Origin: Bifidobacterium scaligerum
GTDB lineage: Bacteria; Actinomycetota; Actinomycetes; Actinomycetales; Bifidobacteriaceae
NCBI RefSeq assembly: GCF_002802865.1
Contig: NZ_PGLQ01000005.1
Location: 62,001-126,000, forward strand
Length of the DNA stretch: 64,000 nt
Direction: 5' to 3'
The notes below the pieces were generated by a model. The model had not been told where the DNA came from. It saw only the letters and a program-made list of their open reading frames with translations, and ran no database searches. Of this stretch, positions 55,193-63,977 are shown one piece after another (the first letter of the stretch is position 1; each line of letters begins with the position of its first letter). Position numbers and translations under genes: made by a program.

Positions 55193-55285
55193 ACAGATTA
55201 ACCAAGACGTAGCAAAGTGAACCTACTCTCCACAATTAGCCGGAAACATACCCGCCGGTCGACAATTACGGAGAGAGGAAATCCA

Positions 55286-56245
55286 ATGTCTTACAGCAAG
55301 GGAATCAAATCGTTCAAATCCGTCACCGCAGCCGCACTGGGTGTGGCCATGCTGATCGCCGTTGCCGCATGCGGCACCACTGACAGCTCCACCACGTCGG
55401 CGGCCGGAGACAAAAGCTCGTCCAGTTCGTCCAAGACCGAGGGCTTCGATACCAGCTCCATCAAGAAGGATGACGCCATCGCCGCATTGCTGCCCGATTC
55501 TGTGGCCGGCGACGGTACGCTGACCGTCGGAACCGATACCTCCTACGCTCCGGCCGAATTCCTTGCCGAGGACGGCAAGACGCCGGTCGGTTTCGACGTG
55601 GACCTTTCCAAGGCGCTGGCCGCCGTGTTCGGTCTCAAGGAGGAGACGGTTTCCTCCACTTTCGATTCCATTATCCCGTCCGTCGGTTCCAAGTACGATA
55701 TCGGCATCTCCTCGTTCACCGTAACCAAAGAGCGTCTTGACGCCGTGGACTTCGTGACCTACTTCAAGGCCGGTTCCACATGGGTCACCAAGAAGGGCAA
55801 TCCCGACAAGGTGGACACCTCCAACCTGTGTGGCGTGAAGGTGGCCGTGCAAACCGGCACCACCCAGGAAGAGGAAGTCAATGCCGCCAACGCGCAGTGC
55901 AAGGCTGACGGCAAAGATGCCATCGATATTCAGTCCTCCAAGCTGCAAACCGATGTGACCACCGCCGTGGCCTCCGGCAAGGCGTCCGTGTTCTACGCTG
56001 ACTCCCCGGTGGCCGGCTATGCCATTGAGCAGACCGGTGACGAATTGGCCGCCCTCGGCGACGATACCGGCGTGACTCCCGAGGCCGTGGCCATCAAGAA
56101 GGGTGATTCCGCCACGGCTGAAGCTGTACAGAAGGCGATTCAGAAGCTGATGGATGACGGCACCTACAAGAAGATCCTCGACACTTGGGGCGTGTCTTCC
56201 GGCGCTCTTGACAAGGCTGAAATCAATCCTGCGGTAGAGGAGTGA
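55286..56245 (+). CDS. Amino-acid ABC transporter binding lipoprotein 1
   Basis: The product has 319 residues from the ATG at 55286, which follows GAGAGAGG. The signal peptide ends in a lipobox, VAAC, with Cys29 as the lipid-modified residue, then a Ser/Thr/Lys-rich linker. The mature part is a family-3 solute-binding protein (SYAPAEFL, GFDVDLSKAL, FDSIIPSVGSKYDIGISS). It captures a polar amino acid outside the membrane; two internal cysteines (LCGVKV, AQCKAD) may form a disulfide. It is strongly similar to the binding protein encoded at 56465-57409, so the two are paralogues. A branched hairpin follows, so it may be expressed apart from the rest of the operon. Confidence 0.92.
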   Translation: MSYSKGIKSFKSVTAAALGVAMLIAVAACGTTDSSTTSAAGDKSSSSSSKTEGFDTSSIKKDDAIAALLPDSVAGDGTLTVGTDTSYAPAEFLAEDGKTPVGFDVDLSKALAAVFGLKEETVSSTFDSIIPSVGSKYDIGISSFTVTKERLDAVDFVTYFKAGSTWVTKKGNPDKVDTSNLCGVKVAVQTGTTQEEEVNAANAQCKADGKDAIDIQSSKLQTDVTTAVASGKASVFYADSPVAGYAIEQTGDELAALGDDTGVTPEAVAIKKGDSATAEAVQKAIQKLMDDGTYKKILDTWGVSSGALDKAEINPAVEE

Positions 56246-56285
56246 CTTCAGCGACATTCCAACGTATGGAAAACAGCATCATGGC

Positions 56286-56341
56286 AAGGGGCCTGCGATG
56301 CATTCCCCGAAGAGTGAGGGAAGGCGAGACGCAGGCCCCTT
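56286..56341 (+). terminator. Branched hairpin after binding protein 1
   Basis: Outer arms AAGGGGCCTGCG (56286-56297) and CGCAGGCCCCTT (56330-56341) pair perfectly, and an inner TTCCC/GGGAA stem forms in the loop. Its place between two paralogous genes fits partial termination. Confidence 0.7.
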
Positions 56342-56464
56342 AACGCGCTCGTAGCATCGCCGGAATACCCTGCTTACCTGTATATTGGGTGAACTGTCGG
56401 AGAATTCGCATTTCCCCGCCAAGCCCTAAGACATGTCCTAGGAGAAGAAGAGAGAGGACCGCTC

Positions 56465-57409
56465 ATGTCAACCAAGAATTTGAAGGCTGGCGTCGCATTC
56501 ATGATGGGTGTGGCCATGCTGGTTTCCACCGTGGCTTGCGGCACCACTGACGAGGCCACGTCCAGTGACTCCGGCAAGAGTGGTTCCGGTGATGCTGCAA
56601 CCATCACCAGCTACGATGTGTCCGGCATCAAGAAGGACGATGCCATCGCTGCGCTGCTGCCGGATTCCGTGACCAAGGACGGCAAGCTGACCATTGGCAC
56701 CAACCCGTCCTACGCTCCGGCTGAATTCCTGGACGCCGACGGTAAGACCCAGATCGGCTACGACATGGACCTCGCTCACGCTCTGGGCAACGTGTTCGGT
56801 CTTGACACCGAAATCGTTTCGTCTAACTTCGACACCATCATCCCGGCCGTCGGCTCTAAGTACGATCTGGGCATGGCTGCGTTCACCATCACCAAGGAGC
56901 GTATGGAATCCGTTGATTTCGTCTCCTACTTCACCGCCGGTATGGCGTATGCGGTGGCCAAAGGCAACCCGAACAACGTAAGTGAGGATGACCTGTGCGG
57001 TCTGAAGGTCGCCGTCGAAACCGGCACCGTCGAGGAAGAGGCCATCAACAAGACCGCCGAGCAGTGCAAAGCCGACGGCAAGAAGGATATCGAGATCCAG
57101 TCCTCCAAGCAGCAGACCGATGCCACCACTGCTGTGGTGACCGGCAAGGCCGACGTGTTCTTCGCCGACTCCCCGGTCGTGGGCTACGCCATCGCGCAGA
57201 CCCAAGGCCAGCTTGAGCAGCTGGGCAAGGACTTCGACGATGTTCCCACCGCCATCGCCATCAAGAAGGGCGACAGCGCCACCACCGAGGCTGTCCAGAA
57301 GGCCATGCAGAAGCTGATGGACGACGGTACGTATCTGGACATTCTCAAGCACTGGGGCGTGGAATCCGGTGCGTTGACCAAGGCTGAAATCAACCCTGTC
57401 ACTGAGTAA
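56465..57409 (+). CDS. Amino-acid ABC transporter binding lipoprotein 2
   Basis: The product has 314 residues. The lipobox is TVAC with Cys25. The family-3 binding fold shares long stretches with the first binding protein: SGIKKDDAIAALLPDSV, SYAPAEFLDADGKTQIGYD, SSKQQTDATTAVVTGKADVF and KGDSATTEAVQKAMQKLMDD. The pair of cysteines LCGLKV/EQCKAD is kept. Differences cluster around the ligand cleft (TAGMAYAVAKGN against KAGSTWVTKKGN), so the ligands may differ. The ATG lies just after AGAGAGGACCGCTC. It is followed by a structured spacer and then the permease gene. Confidence 0.92.
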   Translation: MSTKNLKAGVAFMMGVAMLVSTVACGTTDEATSSDSGKSGSGDAATITSYDVSGIKKDDAIAALLPDSVTKDGKLTIGTNPSYAPAEFLDADGKTQIGYDMDLAHALGNVFGLDTEIVSSNFDTIIPAVGSKYDLGMAAFTITKERMESVDFVSYFTAGMAYAVAKGNPNNVSEDDLCGLKVAVETGTVEEEAINKTAEQCKADGKKDIEIQSSKQQTDATTAVVTGKADVFFADSPVVGYAIAQTQGQLEQLGKDFDDVPTAIAIKKGDSATTEAVQKAMQKLMDDGTYLDILKHWGVESGALTKAEINPVTE

Positions 57410-57426
57410 GTCTTCGGTTCTGCCAT

Positions 57427-57527
57427 TTCCCCGTTGAAGGTCTGCGCGGTACAGGCCTACGCTGAGCGATCCGCGTGTGAACGGTCCATGCCGAACAGGC
57501 CCATGCTGAACAGGCCCTCAACGGGAA
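57427..57527 (+). promoter_or_regulatory. Structured spacer between binding protein 2 and permease
   Basis: TTCCCCGTTGA (57427-57437) can pair with TCAACGGGAA (57518-57527), enclosing 15-bp near-tandem repeats of CAGGCCCATGCTGAA (57482-57517). Such a stem would protect the upstream mRNA or reduce read-through, giving more binding protein than permease (inference). Confidence 0.45.
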
Positions 57528-57574
57528 TTGAGCGGAAACTGGAGAACCGTAGGTAATGATCCCAAAGGAAGAAT

Positions 57575-58558
57575 ATGGCGAAGAAAGAAGTTGACGGCGA
57601 AGGGCTGGATATTCCCAACCGTATCAAGGCGCTTCCGGTCAAGCGTCCCGGTCCCATCGTGGCTGCCGTGATCGTGGCGCTGCTCGCCGCGATGCTCATT
57701 CAGGGCATGATCACCAACCCGAGGCTGGATTGGCCTACCGTATGGAAGTACCTCTTCAACGAGAACGTGCTGGAGGGCATCCGCTACACACTGGAGCTCA
57801 CTGTCATCTCCATGGTGGTGGCGATTATCCTTTCGGTCATTCTCGCTATCATGCGCAAGTCCATCAACCCGGTGTTGCGTGGCGTGAGCTGGTTCTTCAT
57901 CTGGTTCTTCCGCGGTACTCCTGTATACACGCAGCTCATCTTCTGGGGTCTGTTCTCCGTGCTTATCCCGAAGCTGAGTCTAGGCATCCCGTTCACCTCG
58001 GTGGAATTCTGGAGCGTCGATTCCTCCGTGGTCGTCACCGCCTTCAACGCTGCATGGATTGGTCTGGCTTTGAACGAGGCCGCCTACCTGTCCGAAATCG
58101 TGCGAGCCGGTCTTGAGGCCGTCGATCCCGGCCAGACCGAAGCCGCGCAGGCGCTTGGCATGAGTCGCACGCTGATCATGCGTCGCATCATCCTGCCTCA
58201 GGCCATGCGCATCATCATTCCGCCTACCGGCAATGAAACCATCGGCATGTTGAAGACCACTTCGCTGGTCACTGCCGTGCCGTTCACCCTTGAATTGCAG
58301 TTCGCTACGAATGCCATCGCCAATCGTATTTACAAGCCGATTCCGCTGCTGCTTGTGGCCTGCTTCTGGTACCTGCTCATCACTTCCATTCTGATGGTGA
58401 TTCAGTCCCGTCTGGAGAAGCATTTCGGCAAGGGCTTCGACGCTCGCGCCATGGGCACCCGTGGCAAACAGCCGCCGCTGCCGGGCAAGACCGAGGGCGA
58501 GCCCAAGGACGATGTGAACAAGCTCAATGAGGCCGCATTCACCGGCATGACCGCGTGA
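57575..58558 (+). CDS. Amino-acid ABC transporter permease
   Basis: The product has 327 residues with five to six hydrophobic helices. The polar-amino-acid permease signature is present: [31 protein letters not shown] and the EAA loop [20 protein letters not shown], which docks on the ATPase. A hydrophilic N-terminus of about 28 residues and a C-terminal tail of about 45 residues extend the usual length. Only one permease gene is present, so a homodimer is expected. The start follows AAAGGAAG. The stop lies 23 bp before the ATPase start. Confidence 0.93.
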   Translation: MAKKEVDGEGLDIPNRIKALPVKRPGPIVAAVIVALLAAMLIQGMITNPRLDWPTVWKYLFNENVLEGIRYTLELTVISMVVAIILSVILAIMRKSINPVLRGVSWFFIWFFRGTPVYTQLIFWGLFSVLIPKLSLGIPFTSVEFWSVDSSVVVTAFNAAWIGLALNEAAYLSEIVRAGLEAVDPGQTEAAQALGMSRTLIMRRIILPQAMRIIIPPTGNETIGMLKTTSLVTAVPFTLELQFATNAIANRIYKPIPLLLVACFWYLLITSILMVIQSRLEKHFGKGFDARAMGTRGKQPPLPGKTEGEPKDDVNKLNEAAFTGMTA

Positions 58559-58581
58559 AGCAGGGGAGAGGCGAATCAACA

Positions 58582-59394
58582 ATGACTGATACTGCAAATA
58601 CCACCGCTTCCGTCGGCACCGGCACCCAGCCCGCCATCAAGGCTACGCAGGTGCATAAGGCTTTTGGCTCGTTGCACGTATTAAAAGGCGTGGACCTTAC
58701 CGTTATGCCCGGCACGGTGACTGTGATTCTTGGTCCTTCCGGTTCCGGCAAGTCCACGTTCCTTCGTTTGATCAACCAGCTGGAGACTCTGACCGGCGGT
58801 TCCATCGAGGTGGATGGCGAGCTGATCGGCTTCAAACACGTCACCAAGAACGGTCAGGATGTGCTGCAAACCTTGGATGACAAGGAGATTGCAGCCCAGC
58901 GTTCCCGTCTGGGCATGGTGTTCCAGCGGTTCAACCTGTTCCCGCATATGACCGCGTTGGAGAACGTGATGGAAGCGCCGGTGCACGTCAAGCATATCGG
59001 CAAGAAGGAGGCACGTGAGCTGGGCGTTGCCGAGCTGGAGCGCGTGGGACTGGGGGACCGTCTCGACTACTACCCCTCGCAGCTTTCCGGTGGTCAGCAG
59101 CAGCGCGTGGCCATCGCCCGAGCCTTGGCCATGAAGCCTGAGATCATGCTTTTCGACGAGCCCACCTCTGCACTCGATCCTGAGTTGGTGGGCGAGGTGC
59201 TGAACGTCATGCGCTCGCTCGCCAAGGAGGGTATGACGATGGTGTGCGTGACCCATGAGATCGGTTTCGCCCGCGAAGTGGCCGATCAGGTGGTCTTCAT
59301 GGATGGCGGCGTGGTCGTGGAAAAGGGCGGGCCTGACATTATCGACCACCCCACCGAGCCTCGTTTCAAGGACTTCCTACAGCATGTGCTGTAG
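58582..59394 (+). CDS. Amino-acid ABC transporter ATP-binding protein
   Basis: The product has 270 residues from the ATG at 58582, which follows GGGGAGAGG; a GTG at 58555 overlapping the permease stop has no ribosome-binding site. ABC ATPase motifs are Walker [11 protein letters not shown]-loop [11 protein letters not shown], signature LSGGQQQR, Walker [15 protein letters not shown] and the switch His in CVTHEIGFA. The match to HisP/GlnQ-type ATPases is strong. A short insertion ([16 protein letters not shown]) sits between strands of the nucleotide domain. It energises the permease encoded just upstream. Confidence 0.94.
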   Translation: MTDTANTTASVGTGTQPAIKATQVHKAFGSLHVLKGVDLTVMPGTVTVILGPSGSGKSTFLRLINQLETLTGGSIEVDGELIGFKHVTKNGQDVLQTLDDKEIAAQRSRLGMVFQRFNLFPHMTALENVMEAPVHVKHIGKKEARELGVAELERVGLGDRLDYYPSQLSGGQQQRVAIARALAMKPEIMLFDEPTSALDPELVGEVLNVMRSLAKEGMTMVCVTHEIGFAREVADQVVFMDGGVVVEKGGPDIIDHPTEPRFKDFLQHVL

Positions 59395-59397
59395 GAA
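59374..59397 (+). terminator. Hairpin overlapping the ATPase stop codon
   Basis: TTCCTACAGCA-TG-TGCTGTAGGAA contains the TAG stop (59392-59394). A related palindrome, ACAGCACGTGCTGT, recurs at 59482-59495. Confidence 0.55.
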
Positions 59398-59520
59398 GGC
59401 TGTTCGTTTTTCCTCAGCACTGCCGTGCTTCGGCGTCGCCTACGTGCAGTCCACTGGACTGTACGTTTTACGGCTCCGTCTACAGCACGTGCTGTGACTT
59501 GGTAGGAGATCCCTCGTTTT

Positions 59521-59676
59521 CTGGGCATATACCTACCATCAAGCGACGGTATTACCGGGTTCTGGGCATACACCTACCACGAGCGCACCGATTCTAGTGT
59601 TTTCGTGGTGGGTATATGCCCAGAACCGTCTTTACGGTGGGTATATGCCCAGAATAATTGGTAGGTATGTGCCCAG
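59521..59676. repeat. Five copies of an 18-20 bp motif upstream of glmS
   Basis: The consensus is TGGTRGGTRTRTGCCCAGAA. Copies at 59606-59623, 59635-59652 and 59659-59676 are direct; those at 59521-59538 and 59562-59579 are inverted. Copies two and three with their flanks (59558-59582 and 59603-59627) form 25-bp arms with two mismatches. No ORF is convincing in 59395-59814. Confidence 0.8.
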
Positions 59677-59814
59677 AACCGGACTGGGAGCTCATGGGAG
59701 AATGCATACGCGACTGTGTATCAGTGCGAGTAGTGCGTCGATAATGCAAAACATCCGTGCTGGCTGACAGGCCGGAGCGACTCAGGACATATACGTCCGG
59801 TAGGCTGGTGAGCT

Positions 59815-61707
59815 ATGTGTGGAATTGTTGGATATGCAGGACATATTGAAACCGCGTGTGACAAGCCTTTGGAAGTCTGCTTGCAAGGTTTGAAGCGTCT
59901 CGAATACCGCGGTTATGATTCGGCCGGCGTGGCGCTGACCGCTCCCGGCATGGACAAGGTGGCCGTCCGTAAAAAAGCCGGCCGCTTGAAGAATCTTGTG
60001 GAAAGCATTGAGCGCAAGCCGATGCCTGCCGCCACTGTGGGTATCGGCCACACGCGCTGGGCCACCAATGGTGAGCCAAGCGATGTGAACGCCCATCCGC
60101 ACACCAGCATGGACGGCAAAGTCGCCATCATCCACAACGGCATCATCGAAAACGCTTCCCAGCTGCGGCTAGATCTGCAAGCTGAAGGCTATCGTTTCGC
60201 ATCAGCCACCGATACGGAAGTGGCCGCCAAACTGCTTGGCAAGATCGTGGACAAGGTCATCGCGGAAAAAGGCCATCCTGATCTTTTTGAGGCTGTGCGC
60301 CGCATGGCGCGTATGCTGGCCGGTGCGTTCACCATCCTTGCCACTGATTGTCGTCAGCCGGATATTGTCGTAGGCGCCCGTCATGACTCTCCGCTGGTAG
60401 TGGGCCTTGGCGATGGTGAGAACTTCCTCGGCTCCGATGTGGCAGCATTCGTGGCCTACACCAAACGTGCGATGGAAGTGGACCAGGATCAGGCCGTATG
60501 CGTTTCCGCTGATTCCGTGGTCGTCACCGACTTCGACGGCAACGTGATCGCCGATCCCAAGACCTACACCGTGGATTGGGATGCATCCGCCGCCGAAAAA
60601 GGTGGCTGGGACTCCTTTATGGATAAGGAGATTCACGAAGATCCGGCTGCCGTGCAACGCACGCTGTTGGGGCGATTTGATACCAAAGGCGGCATAACGC
60701 TTGACGAGGTGCGCATCGACGAGCATGACTTCAAGGCCATCGACAAGATCATCGTGGTGGCCTGCGGCACCGCCAGCTATGCAGGACAGGTGGCAAAATA
60801 CGCCATCGAGCACTGGGTGCGTATTCCGGTGGAGATCGAGCTGGCACACGAATTCCGCTACCGTGACCCGATCCTGACCCCGCGCACGCTTGTAGTGGCC
60901 ATCTCTCAATCCGGTGAAACCATGGACACGCTTATGGCCCTGCGCCACGCGCGCGAACAGGGATCCAAGGTGCTCGCCATCTGCAACACGCAGGGTGCTT
61001 CCATTCCACGCGAATCCGATGCCGTGCTGTACACGCATGCCGGTCCCGAAGTGGCCGTGGCCTCTACCAAGGCGTTCGTGGCGCAGATCACCGCTGCCTA
61101 CTTGCTTGGCCTGTATCTGGCTCAGGTCAAGGGTGCCATGTTCCGCGACGAAATCCATCAGGTGCTTGATTCCTTGAAGGACATGCCGCGCAAGATCCAG
61201 TGGGTGCTCGATACCCAGCCCAAGGCCATCCAAGCGGCGGCCGAACACATGGTCAACGCCAACTCCTTCCTGTTCCTCGGCCGCCACGTGGGCTACCCGG
61301 TGGCGTTGGAAGGCGCGCTGAAACTGAAGGAAATCGCCTACACTTTCACTGAAGGCTTTGCGGCTGGAGAGCTTAAGCATGGCCCGATCGCTTTGGTGGA
61401 CGAAGGCGAGCCGGTGGTGTTCATCGTGCCTCCTGAACGTGGTCGCAATGTGTTGCACGCCAAAGTCATCTCTGGCATTGAAGAGGTCAAAGCTCGCGGT
61501 GCCTACATTATTGCGGTTGCCGAGCAGGGCGATCCGGATGTAGAGCGGTATGCGGATGTGGTGTTCTGGCGTCCACAGTGTCCCACGCTGATGAGTCCGC
61601 TGGTGGATGTGGTGCCACTGCAGCTGTTCGCCATGGATATGGCTAAGCTCAAGGGCTACGACGTGGATAAGCCCCGCAATCTGGCCAAGTCCGTCACCGT
61701 GGAGTGA
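59815..61707 (+). CDS. glmS: Glutamine--fructose-6-phosphate aminotransferase
   Basis: The product has 630 residues and makes glucosamine-6-phosphate from fructose-6-phosphate and glutamine, the entry step to UDP-GlcNAc. The N-terminus MCGIVGYAGH provides the Cys nucleophile after Met removal. The glutaminase domain includes GIGHTRWATNGEP and HNGIIENA. Two SIS domains hold VACGTASYAG and ISQSGETMDTL, and the C-terminus PRNLAKSVTVE is the conserved end that closes over the active site. No convincing ribosome-binding site precedes the ATG; TAGGCT at 59801-59806 could be a -10 box of a leaderless mRNA. The 420-bp upstream region is rich in repeats. Confidence 0.96.
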   Translation: MCGIVGYAGHIETACDKPLEVCLQGLKRLEYRGYDSAGVALTAPGMDKVAVRKKAGRLKNLVESIERKPMPAATVGIGHTRWATNGEPSDVNAHPHTSMDGKVAIIHNGIIENASQLRLDLQAEGYRFASATDTEVAAKLLGKIVDKVIAEKGHPDLFEAVRRMARMLAGAFTILATDCRQPDIVVGARHDSPLVVGLGDGENFLGSDVAAFVAYTKRAMEVDQDQAVCVSADSVVVTDFDGNVIADPKTYTVDWDASAAEKGGWDSFMDKEIHEDPAAVQRTLLGRFDTKGGITLDEVRIDEHDFKAIDKIIVVACGTASYAGQVAKYAIEHWVRIPVEIELAHEFRYRDPILTPRTLVVAISQSGETMDTLMALRHAREQGSKVLAICNTQGASIPRESDAVLYTHAGPEVAVASTKAFVAQITAAYLLGLYLAQVKGAMFRDEIHQVLDSLKDMPRKIQWVLDTQPKAIQAAAEHMVNANSFLFLGRHVGYPVALEGALKLKEIAYTFTEGFAAGELKHGPIALVDEGEPVVFIVPPERGRNVLHAKVISGIEEVKARGAYIIAVAEQGDPDVERYADVVFWRPQCPTLMSPLVDVVPLQLFAMDMAKLKGYDVDKPRNLAKSVTVE

Positions 61708-61745
61708 TGCGTTTCTTGTGCAAAAGCTGATAGCGTAACTTGACC

Positions 61746-61834
61746 GCCGTCAGACTTAGGGATGCGATGCTGGACACACTCAAGGCCGTTCGGCCAAGCT
61801 TACGGTCCAGCATCGCATCCCTAAGTCTGACGGC
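61746..61834. repeat. 89-bp inverted-repeat element, conserved-loop family copy 2
   Basis: Perfect 30-bp arms (61746-61775 and 61805-61834) enclose a 29-nt loop, starting ACACTCAAGGCCGTTCGGCC. The dimensions are identical to the copy at 54903 (30-29-30). It begins 38 bp after glmS and could also end its transcript. Confidence 0.85.
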
Positions 61835-61862
61835 TCCATGCATTAATTTATTAGCTTTATTA

Positions 61863-61945
61863 AGAGGCTGGCAGACGCATCGCCTGACACGCGCCGGGCC
61901 GCTCTGCCAAGTCTTTACGGTCGGGTGATGCGCCTGCCAGCCTCT
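61863..61945. repeat. Inverted-repeat element, conserved-loop family copy 3
   Basis: Arms 61863-61888 and 61920-61945 pair over 26 bp with one mismatch and two G-T wobbles. The 31-nt loop shares GGCCG, GCCAAG and TTACG in order with copies 1 and 2, and the same GAC/GTC closing pairs. It is 28 bp from copy 2. Confidence 0.75.
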
Positions 61946-62038
61946 CCCTAGTTCGGGATAGGGGAGGGCGAGGTTTTGTTCGGTTGGGGTCCAGTCCGAT
62001 AGGTCTCGCCAAACGCAGCTGCAGTTGAAGAAGGTGAT

Positions 62039-62767
62039 ATGGAGCGTCCGCATCGATTTGTGACTGAAGAACCGCATATTCCGTTTGAGTTGGATGTGTT
62101 GTACGAGGATGAGCGGATTATCGTGGTGGATAAGCCGCATTTTTTGGCCACGATGCCGCGTGGCATGTGGTATCGCGAGACGGCGCTGATTCGACTGCGT
62201 GAACAGTATGGTGAACCGGATATTATTCCGGCGCATCGTTTGGATCGCATGACCGCCGGCGTACTCGTGTTTGTGCGAGATAAAGCGTGCCGTGGCGCGT
62301 ATCAGATGCTGTTCCAGAACAAGCAGGCGGTCAAGGTCTATGAATGTCTGGCTCCTTGCAAGCCTGTTATGCGCCCCCGGTATGGCATCGTCACGCGGTT
62401 GGAATCACCTCGGTCCTTTCCTTTGTTGCGCCGCTCGCATATCACCAAGATTCGTGGCGTCATGGCGGCGTATGAGGAGCCCGGCGTGGTGAATGCCGAA
62501 ACGCTGATCGAGCGAGGGGAATTGATATCGGATAATCCGATGATGTGTCGCTATACGCTGCATCCGCGCACCGGCAAGACGCATCAACTGCGTGTCCACA
62601 TGAACTCGCTGGGATTGCCGATCATGGGTGATGATTTTTATCCGCGTATCGAAACCCGTTCTTATGACGATTTCAGTCGGCCGTTGGCCTTGGTCGCTCG
62701 TACGTTGATGTTTACCGACCCCATTACCGGTGAGCGGCGCGAATATGTCTCCCGCTTGTCGTTGTAA
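62039..62767 (+). CDS. RluA-family RNA pseudouridine synthase
   Basis: The product has 242 residues. The catalytic motif is PAHRLDRMTAGVLVF, with Asp as the nucleophile in HRLD, and the family motifs IIVVDKPHFLATMP and RTGKTHQLRVHMNSLGLPIMGDDFYP are present. The enzyme isomerises uridine in rRNA or tRNA; the target position cannot be told from this sequence. There is no N-terminal S4 domain, so it is the short single-domain form. The start follows GAAGAAGGTGAT. It converges on the LacI gene across two hairpins. Confidence 0.9.
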   Translation: MERPHRFVTEEPHIPFELDVLYEDERIIVVDKPHFLATMPRGMWYRETALIRLREQYGEPDIIPAHRLDRMTAGVLVFVRDKACRGAYQMLFQNKQAVKVYECLAPCKPVMRPRYGIVTRLESPRSFPLLRRSHITKIRGVMAAYEEPGVVNAETLIERGELISDNPMMCRYTLHPRTGKTHQLRVHMNSLGLPIMGDDFYPRIETRSYDDFSRPLALVARTLMFTDPITGERREYVSRLSL

Positions 62768-62796
62768 AACGTGCCACGTGGAGCAACGCCAAATAA

Positions 62797-62848
62797 ATCG
62801 TTTGTATGTGCGCGCAAGTCACGGGTGCTGCGCGCACAAACAAACGAT
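62797..62848. terminator. Hairpin A between rluA-type and lacI-type genes
   Basis: Arms 62797-62816 (ATCGTTTGTATGTGCGCGCA) and 62829-62848 pair with one mismatch around a 12-nt loop. It lies between convergent genes and is likely a bidirectional terminator. Confidence 0.65.
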
Positions 62849-62853
62849 ATAAG

Positions 62854-62919
62854 GCTCCGAAACCTTTGTATGTACGCGCGGCAGTGGTCAACCGCGCGAA
62901 CATACAAAGGTTTCGGAGC
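62854..62919. terminator. Hairpin B between rluA-type and lacI-type genes
   Basis: Arms 62854-62881 and 62892-62919 pair over 28 bp with one mismatch around a 10-nt loop. The inner part, TTTGTATGTACGCGCG, resembles that of hairpin A. Confidence 0.7.
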
Positions 62920-62966
62920 GGTCGGTATATGGCTATCTTGCAGATGATGACGGCGCGCTGATCAAT

Positions 62967-63977
62967 TCAGCTGATGTCACGCACGGATCCTCGTTCTACC
63001 AGCTCGGTGGGAATCACGGTTTTGATACCCACCGGCACACGTTCTCCCTCGCATTGGCGGCGGACCATGGAGAAAGCGGTGGCACCGATATCCCTGAACC
63101 GCATGCGCATGGTGGTCAGGTTAAGGCGGGGAACCATGTCTACCAGCGAATCATCCACGCCCACAACGCTGACATCCTCGGGCACGCGCTTGCCTGCCGA
63201 CTGTAGACCTAATATGGCGCCATAGGCCATCTGGTCGTTGGCTGCATAGATAGCTGTGCAGTTCGGGTCGTGCGCCAACGCTACACCAGCCTGATAGCCG
63301 GAATCAGCGCACCAGTCGCCGATATACATGCTTGGCACCGGTGCGCCCATCTGTTCCAATGCCTCGCGCCAGCCACGGGCGCGGCTTTCGGCGGCGCGGG
63401 AGGTGGCGGGGCCGGCGATGTGGTAAACGGTTTTGTGTCCCTTGCTCATCAAATAGTCCACGATAGCGGTGGAACAGCCATACTGGTCGGCGTCCACGGT
63501 AGGGCAGTGGTCTGCGGGGCCCTCGCAGATGAGTACCACCGGCAGCTCTTTGGGTGGCTTGTACCCCACGAAGTCGGAGATGCGTTCCTCCAACACTACG
63601 ATTACACCGTCTACCGGTTGGCGCTGCATGCGTTCGACAGCGGAGGCAAGCGTGCGTTCGGTGCCATGGCGCATGGTCTGGATGGTCACGGAGTAGTCGT
63701 CCTCAGCGGCGCTGGAGATGACCGAGTCGAGAATACGGGAGTTGCCGAAGCTGGCGGTATTGAACATGACTACACCGATATCCTGGAAACGACCACGCTT
63801 CAGCGCTCGGGCCGCGTAGTTGGGGCGGTAGCCGAGTTTCTGCATGGCGGCTTCGACCTTCTGCCGTGTCTCGGGCTTGACGGCATCGCTGCCGTTGGCC
63901 ACACGGGATACGGTTTGGGGGGAGACTCCGGCTTCTTTGGCCACATCCTGCATCGATACCTGCGACGGCCTGGACAT
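62967..63977 (-). CDS. LacI-family transcriptional regulator
   Basis: The product has 336 residues. The N-terminal helix-turn-helix reads MQDVAKEAGVSPQTVSRVANG, followed by the hinge YRPNYAARALKRG and a periplasmic-binding-protein-like sensor domain (DGVIVVLEERIS, AIYAANDQMAYGAILGL, VSVVGVDDSLV). The effector is probably a sugar, as is usual for bifidobacterial LacI proteins, but no sugar genes are in the window, so its targets lie right of base 64000 or elsewhere. The ATG follows GGAGGCGTGTACG. The gene is complete at the right edge. Confidence 0.93.
   Translation of the reverse strand: MSRPSQVSMQDVAKEAGVSPQTVSRVANGSDAVKPETRQKVEAAMQKLGYRPNYAARALKRGRFQDIGVVMFNTASFGNSRILDSVISSAAEDDYSVTIQTMRHGTERTLASAVERMQRQPVDGVIVVLEERISDFVGYKPPKELPVVLICEGPADHCPTVDADQYGCSTAIVDYLMSKGHKTVYHIAGPATSRAAESRARGWREALEQMGAPVPSMYIGDWCADSGYQAGVALAHDPNCTAIYAANDQMAYGAILGLQSAGKRVPEDVSVVGVDDSLVDMVPRLNLTTMRMRFRDIGATAFSMVRRQCEGERVPVGIKTVIPTELVERGSVRDIS

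Noticed and set aside
54812..55285. tmRNA gene next to smpB
   Set aside because: No tRNA-like acceptor ends or tag-peptide reading frame were found; the interval is explained by a terminator, a palindrome and tandem repeats.
59395..59814. glmS ribozyme in the glmS leader
   Set aside because: The conserved ribozyme core is not recognisable and it is known mainly from Firmicutes; the region is instead filled by repeats.
61740..61928. Short ORFs across the palindromes downstream of glmS
   Set aside because: They arise from the symmetrical repeat, read open on both strands, and change with arm sequence.
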